Shown: positions 58,174 to 64,000 of the stretch, piece by piece
Layout of the letters: every line of letters starts with the position of its first letter
Numbering within the stretch: position 1 is the stretch's first letter
Source: Thalassobaculum_A sp040219615
GTDB lineage: Bacteria > Pseudomonadota > Alphaproteobacteria > Thalassobaculales > Thalassobaculaceae
Direction of reading: 5' to 3'
Assembly: GCF_040219615.1 (NCBI RefSeq)
Contig: NZ_JAVJSE010000002.1
Coordinates: 8,589-72,588 of the forward strand
Length of the DNA: 64,000 nt
Program-made: the position numbers and the translations under genes
Notes under the pieces: model-generated
Seen by the model: the letters and a program-made list of their open reading frames with translations, nothing else
Databases searched by the model: none
Told to the model about the DNA's origin: nothing

Positions 58174-60960
58174 CTAGCGCGTCGACAAGCTGACGCGCGG
58201 CGGGCCCTCGGCGGTCTCGCCCGGCAGTTCGACGGCGATCCGGCCCAGCACCTCGGCGAGCGCATCGTCGACCGCGCGCATCGCGGCCGCCAGCTCGACC
58301 GCCGAAGGCTCCGACCGGTCCAGCAGGGCCTCGAGCCCGGCGGCGGCGGCGGCGAGTTCCCGCATCCGGAGGTTGGCCGTCATTCCCTTGACCTGATGCG
58401 CCAGCCGACGGGCCTCGACCCAGTCGCCGCCCGCCACCGCCCTTCCGAGCTCCGACACCGTCGGCGGCTGCGAGCGCGCGAACTCGTGCAGAATCCGTCC
58501 GGCGACCGCCCCGTTCGGCAGGAGTTCGGCGAGCGCCTGGACCAGCGAGACGGCCGGAACCGCCGGCCCCTGCGCGTCGGGCGCGGCAGCCTTGCGCCCT
58601 CGCGCCATACCGCCCCGGCGCTTTCGCCAGCGCGCCAGGACGGAACAAACACCGTTATGGTTCAACGGCTTGCCTAGATGGTCGGACATCCCCGCCGCCA
58701 GGCACATCTCGACGTCCGCCTGCATGACATGCGCGGTCATCGCAATGATCGGGAGATCGCGGCAGGCCGGTAGCGCCCTCAGCAGGCGGGTCGCGGTCAA
58801 CCCGTCCATTTCCGGCATCTGCACGTCCATCAGCACCGCGTCGAAGGCCGCGGCCCCGTCGGCGACGATGCGTTCCACCGCCCGTCGGCCGTTGTTCGCC
58901 ACCGTCACGACGACGCCGAACTGCCGCAGGACGGCGACGGCGAGATCCTGGTTGATCTCGTTGTCCTCGACCAGCAGCACCCGCATGCCCCGGATCGTGG
59001 CCTCGTCGCCGGCAGGGTTGTCCCCGCCGCCCACCGCGTCGCGACGCGGTCCGGCCGAGTGGCCGGCGATGTCGAGCAGGATCCGGAAGTGGAAGACGCT
59101 GCCGGCGCCCTCCTTGCTCTCGGCCCAGATCTCTCCACCCATCAGCCCGGTCAGGTGCCGGCAGATCGACAGGCCGAGGCCGGTGCCGCCGAACCGCCGG
59201 GTGGTGGAATCGTCGGCCTGGGTGAAGGGCTGGAAGATGCGCGCCAGCTGCTCGCGCGACATGCCGATGCCGGTGTCCGCGACACTGAAGTGAAAGACCG
59301 CGCGTCCGGCCTGTGCCGGTTCCCACCGGATCCGCACCGTCACCTCGCCCTGCTCGGTGAACTTGACCGCATTGCTGCAGAGATTTCCCAGAATCTGCGC
59401 GACCCGCAGCGGGTCGCCGGTCACATGCGCCGGCACGTCGGGATCGGCGATCAGCCGCAGGGCGATCCGCTTGTCACGGATCTTCGGATCCGCCATGTCG
59501 ATGACGCCACGGACCGTCTCCATGACGTCGAAGGGGACGTTCTCCAACCGCATGTGCCCGGACTCGATCTTCGAGAAGTCGAGGATGTCGTTCACGATCG
59601 CATGCAACTGGTCCGACGACTGCAGGATCCGCTTCAGGTAGTCGGCCTGGTCGCCGGAAACCGGCGTCGCCGCCAGAAGCCGGCCGAAGCCGACGATTCC
59701 GTTCAGCGGCGTCCGGATCTCGTGGCTCATGTTGGCGAGGAAGGACGACTTCGCGGCGGTCGCCGCCTCGGCCTGGCGGCGCGCCTCCTCCAGTTCCTTC
59801 TGGCGCGCCTTCACCTCGGTGATGTCGGCGCGGAACCGGACGATGCCGCCATCCGCGGTCCGGGTCTCCTGGATCCTGAACCAGCGGCCGTCGACCAGCC
59901 GCAGCTCGGACGGCCTGCTCGCATCCTTGTGGCGCGCGACGGCGGCGGCATGGAACAGGTCCTCGCGGCCGACGGCCTCGGCGATCAGGCCGCGATCCAT
60001 CACCACCCGGGCCAGGTCCGCGAAGGTCTGCCCGACCCGGATCGGCGCGCCGAGCGCCTCGTAGAACGCCGCGTACTCGGAGTTGAACAGCACGATCCGG
60101 TCGTCGGGATCGAACAGGCAGAAGCCGTCCTGCAGAGCCTCGATCGCGTCCACCAGCCTTCGCCGGGCCTCGTCGGCCGCCAGTTGGGCGCGCTTGACTG
60201 CGGCGATGTCGGTGGTGACGGTCACGGTCGACCCGTCGGACATCCGCTGCTCCTGGAGCAGCAGCCAGACCCCGTTGTCCCGGCGAAGCTCGAACGGCTC
60301 GCCGGCCTCGCGATGCCGGCGCAGGCGCTCGGTCACCCACGCCTCGGCGTCGTCTATGTTGCCGAGCGACGCCTCGTGCCGGGCGACCCCGCGGACATGC
60401 TCTTCGAACGGCGTTCCGGGCCGCGTCAGGTCGGGGGCGAACCGGTTGATCTCGCGAAAGCGCCGATTGCTGATGACGAGCCGGTCGTCCGGCCCCCACA
60501 GCACGAACGGCTCGGCAAGCTGCTCGATCGCCCCACGGAGCATGCCGATCGTCCGTTCCGCCTCGACCTGGACGGTCACGTCCATCGCCACCCCGCGGTA
60601 GCCGAGGAACCGTCCGTCGGCGTCGAAATACGGCCGGCCGGAAGTCCGCATCCACTTCTCGCCATCCGGCCCGCGCCGCCGGAACACGAAGCCGTCGAAC
60701 GGCTCGTGCCGGTCGAGGGTGTCCAGATGCGCCTGCCACTCCTCCGGAGAGACCGCCTCCGGAACCCCGAAGTCCCGGCGCGACTGGCCGTAGTGCCATT
60801 CGGGGCTCACCCCGGTGATCGCGAGGACGCTGTCCGACATGTAGGTGAAGCGGTGATCGGCGTCGGTCTGCCACAGCCAGCCGCCGGACGCCTGCGCGAA
60901 GTCCTCGAGGACAGGCCGAAAGTCGGCCTCGCTGTCCCCCTGACCGAGCCTTTCCACCAT
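58174..60960 (-). CDS. Hybrid sensor kinase: three PAS, HisKA, HATPase, receiver, HPt
   Basis: The 928-residue cytosolic protein has three PAS-like domains (about 20-135, 140-255, 265-385), HisKA with H413 (NMSHEIRTPLNG), HATPase_c (NLCSNAVKF, VADTGIGM, FGGTGLGLSI), a receiver with phospho-acceptor D712 (LMDVQMPEMDG) and a C-terminal HPt with H855 (AHQVKG). It has no membrane helix. The parts for a full His-Asp-His relay are in one chain, so a separate response regulator should receive the signal. The ATG at 60960 has a strong gaggagg site, better than the longer frame. The second PAS reads like a PAS_7 type. Confidence 0.92.
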   Translation of the reverse strand: MVERLGQGDSEADFRPVLEDFAQASGGWLWQTDADHRFTYMSDSVLAITGVSPEWHYGQSRRDFGVPEAVSPEEWQAHLDTLDRHEPFDGFVFRRRGPDGEKWMRTSGRPYFDADGRFLGYRGVAMDVTVQVEAERTIGMLRGAIEQLAEPFVLWGPDDRLVISNRRFREINRFAPDLTRPGTPFEEHVRGVARHEASLGNIDDAEAWVTERLRRHREAGEPFELRRDNGVWLLLQEQRMSDGSTVTVTTDIAAVKRAQLAADEARRRLVDAIEALQDGFCLFDPDDRIVLFNSEYAAFYEALGAPIRVGQTFADLARVVMDRGLIAEAVGREDLFHAAAVARHKDASRPSELRLVDGRWFRIQETRTADGGIVRFRADITEVKARQKELEEARRQAEAATAAKSSFLANMSHEIRTPLNGIVGFGRLLAATPVSGDQADYLKRILQSSDQLHAIVNDILDFSKIESGHMRLENVPFDVMETVRGVIDMADPKIRDKRIALRLIADPDVPAHVTGDPLRVAQILGNLCSNAVKFTEQGEVTVRIRWEPAQAGRAVFHFSVADTGIGMSREQLARIFQPFTQADDSTTRRFGGTGLGLSICRHLTGLMGGEIWAESKEGAGSVFHFRILLDIAGHSAGPRRDAVGGGDNPAGDEATIRGMRVLLVEDNEINQDLAVAVLRQFGVVVTVANNGRRAVERIVADGAAAFDAVLMDVQMPEMDGLTATRLLRALPACRDLPIIAMTAHVMQADVEMCLAAGMSDHLGKPLNHNGVCSVLARWRKRRGGMARGRKAAAPDAQGPAVPAVSLVQALAELLPNGAVAGRILHEFARSQPPTVSELGRAVAGGDWVEARRLAHQVKGMTANLRMRELAAAAAGLEALLDRSEPSAVELAAAMRAVDDALAEVLGRIAVELPGETAEGPPRVSLSTR

Positions 60961-61090
60961 GCGCTTCCTCCTCGCCGGCCCGCCCCCTGCGACGTTGAAC
61001 GCGCATTGGTTACCGACCGGCGAACGACTCACGCAGGCAGCATCGCCGAATTCGGTTAACGATCGATAAAAGGCGCCGGAACGGCGGACG

Positions 61091-62272
61091 CTACGCCGCG
61101 CGCGGCATCAGGGTCTCGACCAGCCGCGCCCAGAACGAGGCGCCGTGAGGCAGGGCGGCGTCGTTGAAGTCGTAGCCCGGGTTGTGGACCATCACCCCGC
61201 CCTGGTCGCCGACCCCGTTGCCGATATTGACGTAGGCACCCGGCCGCTCGTTCAGCATGAAGGCGAAGTCCTCCGACCCCATGACCGGCGCCGGGTCGGT
61301 GTCGACGTTGTCGGCCCCGAACAGCTCGCTGGCCACGCCGGCGCACAGCTCGACATGCTCGGCATGGTTCGACAGCGGCGGGTAGCGGCGCTCGTAGCGC
61401 ACGTCGACCGAGGCATCGAACGCCGCCGCGACGTTGCGGCACAGCCGGCTCATGGTCGCCTCGGTGCGGTCCTGCACCTCGGTGCGGAACGCCCGCACGG
61501 TGCCGCGCAGCACCACCTTCTCGGGGATCACGTTCCAGGTGTCGCCGCCATGCACCTGGGTGATCGAGACCACGACGCTGTCCAGCGGGTCGGTGCTGCG
61601 GCTGGCGATGGTCTGCAGGGCCTGGACGATGTGCGCCTGCACGACGATCGGGTCGATGGTGGTGTGCGGCCGGGCGGCGTGGCCGCCATAGCCGTGGATG
61701 GTGATCTCGAAGATGTCGAAGCCGGCCATCGCTGGGCCGCTTCGCATGCACATCTTGCCGAGCGCCAGGCCCGGCCGGTTGTGCATGCCGTACACGGCGT
61801 CGACCGGGAACCGCTCGAACAGCCCCTCCTCGACCATGACCCGGCCGCCGCCCTCGTTCTCCTCGGCCGGCTGGAAGATCAGCACCGCAGTGCCGTCGAA
61901 GTTGCGGGTCTCGGCCAGGTATTTGGCCGCCCCCAGCAGCATGGTGGTGTGGCCGTCATGGCCGCAGGCGTGCATCTTGCCCGGCAATGTCGAGGCCCAG
62001 GGCTTGCCGGTGGTCTCGGTGATGTCGAGGGCGTCGAAGTCGGCGCGCAGGCCGATGCTGCGGTCCGAGGCGCCCTGCCCCTTGATGGTGGCGACGATGC
62101 CGGTCCTGGCGATATTCCGCTCGATCCGGTCGACCCCGATCTCGGCCAGCCGGGCGGCGATGAAGTCGGAGGTCCAGATCTCCTCGAAGGCGGTCTCCGG
62201 ATGGGCGTGCATCTCGCGGCGCCAGCGGGTCAATTCCTCATGGAACTCGGCGATCCGGTTGATCACGGGCAT
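61091..62272 (-). CDS. M20 family amidohydrolase (hippurate hydrolase-like)
   Basis: The 393-residue zinc-type peptidase of the M20D group removes acyl groups from amino acids or similar amides. Metal ligands are in MHACGHDGHTTMLLG, QPAEENEGGG and the distal MGSEDFAFM; the lid domain runs about 185-295. Length is normal. The ATG at 62272 follows a short leader. It is on the same strand as the serine hydrolase, 105 bases downstream of it. Natural substrate is unknown; hippurate-like and N-acetylated amino acids are typical. Confidence 0.93.
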   Translation of the reverse strand: MPVINRIAEFHEELTRWRREMHAHPETAFEEIWTSDFIAARLAEIGVDRIERNIARTGIVATIKGQGASDRSIGLRADFDALDITETTGKPWASTLPGKMHACGHDGHTTMLLGAAKYLAETRNFDGTAVLIFQPAEENEGGGRVMVEEGLFERFPVDAVYGMHNRPGLALGKMCMRSGPAMAGFDIFEITIHGYGGHAARPHTTIDPIVVQAHIVQALQTIASRSTDPLDSVVVSITQVHGGDTWNVIPEKVVLRGTVRAFRTEVQDRTEATMSRLCRNVAAAFDASVDVRYERRYPPLSNHAEHVELCAGVASELFGADNVDTDPAPVMGSEDFAFMLNERPGAYVNIGNGVGDQGGVMVHNPGYDFNDAALPHGASFWARLVETLMPRAA

Positions 62273-62377
62273 CGGGGAGGCGCTCCGGGGAGATGGCAGA
62301 CAGGCGGGGGAGCAGAGCTTAGGCGCAGCGGGCGGCCGCGGGCAACGCCTGTTCGGCCGGCCCGCGAGCCGCCGGGG

Positions 62378-63550
62378 TCAGCCGGCGCCGTACACCGCGT
62401 CGCGCACGGCCTCGCGGATCGGGCCGTTCATCCCGGAAACCGCGGTGTTGGTGAAGGTCGTGACGACCAGCCCGGCGGCCGGGTCGACGAACCAGTTGTG
62501 GCCGTAGACGCCGCCCCAGCGCCAGGTTCCGGCCGCCTGCGGGGTAGCCGCCGCCGCCGGGTCGACCAGCACCGCGACCCCCAGGCCGAAGCCCCAGCCG
62601 GCGCCGATGCCCTGCTCGGCCATGGTGCCGACCGTGTTGGTGGTGAGCGCCGCCACCGTCTCCGGCCGCAGCACCGGGGCGCCGCCGGTCCGCAGCGCCT
62701 CCAGCAGGGCCAGGAAGTCGCCCGGCGTGCCGACCATGCCGGCGCCGCCCGAGGGATAGGCCGCGGCGTCGCCGGCCCGCGACGGCGCGAACCGGATCGC
62801 CCCGCCCTCGCCGAACGACACGGCGTGCGGGTCGTCCATCCGCGCCGGACCGCCGGGCGCGTCGGCATAGGCGGTGGCCAGCGCGTCCGGCTCGGCGGCG
62901 TGGAAGCCGGTGCCGGTCAGGCCGAGCGGCCCGGTCACCTGGTCGCGTACCACCTCGGCGAGCGGCCGGCCGGTCGCGGCCTGCAGCACCGCGCCCAGCA
63001 CGTCGGTCGCCAGCGAGTACAGCCAGGCCGAGCCCGGCGCGAAGTTCAGCGGCACCCCGGCCAGCCGGCGCAGGTTCTCCGCCAGGTCGAAGCCGGGCCG
63101 GTCGATGCCGTCGGAGATCCCGGCCGCCAGGTACGGCCCGTCGGCCTTCTGGAAGAACCCGTAGCCGAGCCCCGAGGTGTGGCTGAGCAGGTGCCGCAGG
63201 GTGATCGTCGCCTCGGCGCCGTCGTGGTGCGGCCGGAAATCCGGCAGCCAGCGGCTGATCGGGGCGTCCAGTTCCAGGATCCCGCGGTCGACCAGCGCCA
63301 GCGCCGCCACCGTGACATAGGGCTTGGTCACCGAGGCCAGCCGGAACGGGGTGTCGGCGGTCATCGCCCGGCCGCTCTCGCGGTCGGCATGGCCGGCGGC
63401 CCGCCGGTAAGCGATCTTCCCGTCCCGGGCCACGATGACCACCGCGCCGACGATCGAACCGCCGACATAGTCGTCGAGCACGGCATCGAGCCGGGTCGCC
63501 AGTGCTGCGTCGGGCTGCTCGGGAAACGCCGGGGCGGTGTGGTCGGGCAT
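62378..63550 (-). CDS. Serine hydrolase, class C beta-lactamase-like
   Basis: The 390-residue protein has the SxxK nucleophile motif (LASVTKPYV), a Y-S-L in WLYSLATDVLGAV where penicillin-binding relatives have YxN, and a C-terminal HNWFVDP-type segment. It belongs to the EstB/beta-lactamase-like esterase group. No signal peptide is evident, so a cytosolic esterase or amidase is more likely than a beta-lactamase. The ATG at 63550 follows gaggagcagga; the longer frame upstream is not conserved-looking. Confidence 0.9.
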   Translation of the reverse strand: MPDHTAPAFPEQPDAALATRLDAVLDDYVGGSIVGAVVIVARDGKIAYRRAAGHADRESGRAMTADTPFRLASVTKPYVTVAALALVDRGILELDAPISRWLPDFRPHHDGAEATITLRHLLSHTSGLGYGFFQKADGPYLAAGISDGIDRPGFDLAENLRRLAGVPLNFAPGSAWLYSLATDVLGAVLQAATGRPLAEVVRDQVTGPLGLTGTGFHAAEPDALATAYADAPGGPARMDDPHAVSFGEGGAIRFAPSRAGDAAAYPSGGAGMVGTPGDFLALLEALRTGGAPVLRPETVAALTTNTVGTMAEQGIGAGWGFGLGVAVLVDPAAAATPQAAGTWRWGGVYGHNWFVDPAAGLVVTTFTNTAVSGMNGPIREAVRDAVYGAG

Positions 63551-63675
63551 CGGATGCTCCTGCTCCTCGTCGGGCAGGCGAATTGACCGACCGGCGGCGG
63601 CCGGCGTCAACCACTTCCTGCCGGTCGCCGGGGTACCGGGCTGCGCCCGCACGGGTCGCCGAGCCGGGGGCCACT

Positions 63676-63786
63676 GGGAATTCTGGGAATTCTGGTGACA
63701 GTGCATTCAATTGACGCGCCTCGACTGTTGGAGTGCCTCAGATCTATGAGATGAGTGCACTGTCACCGAAATTACTGTCACCGAAA
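63676..63786. repeat. Repeat cluster next to the IS30-type gene
   Basis: gggaattct is repeated in tandem at 63676-63693. ggtgacagtgca (63694-63705) is the perfect inverse of tgcactgtcacc (63756-63767). actgtcaccgaaa occurs at 63759-63771 and again at 63774-63786. These lie in the 298-base gap between the serine hydrolase and the transposase. They look like the end or target of a mobile element. The rest of the gap (63551-63675) shows nothing I can name. Confidence 0.65.
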
Positions 63787-63848
63787 GGCGCGTTCCAAAA
63801 GTAAGTGCAACAGGGCACGCTCCGGTGCGCTGGAACGGGAGCGGTGCG

Positions 63849-64000
63849 ATGGGGAAGAGCTACAGTCACCTGAGCTACGGTGAGCGGCTATCGATCATGG
63901 ATGGTCTGCGCGATGGCTTGAGCGTGCGGGCAATTGCCCGCGCGCTCAAGCGCGACCCGTCGACGGTGAGCCGGGAGTTGAAGCGGGCCGGCTGCTATCC
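63849..64000 (+). CDS. IS30-family transposase, 5' part (cut by window end)
   Basis: Fifty codons are visible: MGKSYSHLSYGERLSIMDGL followed by VRAIARALKRDPSTVSREL and KRAGCY. The helix-turn-helix (IARALKRDPSTVSREL) and the SHLSYGER start are characteristic of IS30-family transposases, whose DDE catalytic domain would follow beyond the window. The ATG at 63849 follows gggagcggtgcg. The left end of the insertion sequence is probably between about 63787 and 63848, but without the right end its inverted repeat cannot be fixed. Confidence 0.9.
   Translation, partial: MGKSYSHLSYGERLSIMDGLRDGLSVRAIARALKRDPSTVSRELKRAGCY

Overview
The window is very GC-rich (about 70%), densely coded chromosomal DNA from an alphaproteobacterium. 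The best taxonomic evidence is the run at 16.6-23.9 kb: murA, DUF2948, short-form hisG, hisD, UPF0262, low-molecular-weight phosphatase, infA, maf, RNase E/G and yacG. This order, and UPF0262 itself, are typical of Alphaproteobacteria. A placement near Rhodospirillales is inference from GC content and gene content.

Layout. 0-6.3 kb: a partial glutathione S-transferase, an NTF2-like protein, two nitronate monooxygenases, an AraC regulator next to an AhpD-like protein, two secreted YHS-domain proteins and a cold-shock gene with a clear terminator. 6.4-11.2 kb: a small basic protein and ligD facing a UvrD-type helicase. 11.3-16.6 kb: an SbmA/YddA-type ABC exporter with a damaged ATPase site, tRNA-Phe, and two TPR-fused enzymes (a 2OG-Fe(II) oxygenase and a methyltransferase). 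16.6-24.4 kb: the housekeeping run above plus tRNA-Thr.

24.4-35.2 kb is the most unusual region. It is a compact seven-gene minus-strand operon for a long-range electron-transfer chain. In transcription order it encodes a pentaheme c cytochrome, an outer-membrane beta-barrel, a membrane-anchored FAD/2Fe-2S reductase, a tetraheme c554-type cytochrome, a protein joining two cyclic-nucleotide-binding-like domains to four [4Fe-4S] sites, a diheme-b-type membrane subunit, and a decaheme cytochrome tethered by a cytosolic eight-cysteine domain. In total there are 19 CXXCH motifs. No known terminal reductase is present. I read it as a possible conduit linking cytosolic reductant to the periplasm or cell surface, in either direction; the substrate is unknown.

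35.4-43.6 kb: a PotFGHI-type polyamine ABC transporter, then motA, motB, a degenerate EAL-like gene and chaA in tight order. 43.6-50.7 kb: an FAD/GcvT dehydrogenase, a choline-kinase-like phosphotransferase and a DUF2066 protein joined by overlapping start and stop codons, then an Lrp/AsnC regulator divergent from arginase and ornithine aminotransferase (arginine to glutamate semialdehyde). 50.7-64 kb: RNase T2, a CHASE4-type histidine kinase, an enolase-superfamily enzyme, an acyl-CoA synthetase, a pentapeptide-repeat protein whose stop codon lies in a 274-bp palindromic element able to fold as a three-way junction, a large hybrid kinase, an M20 amidohydrolase, a serine hydrolase, and the 5' end of an IS30-family transposase cut by the window edge.

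No CRISPR array, prophage, rRNA or replication origin was seen. All assignments come from reading the sequence; no database search was run.
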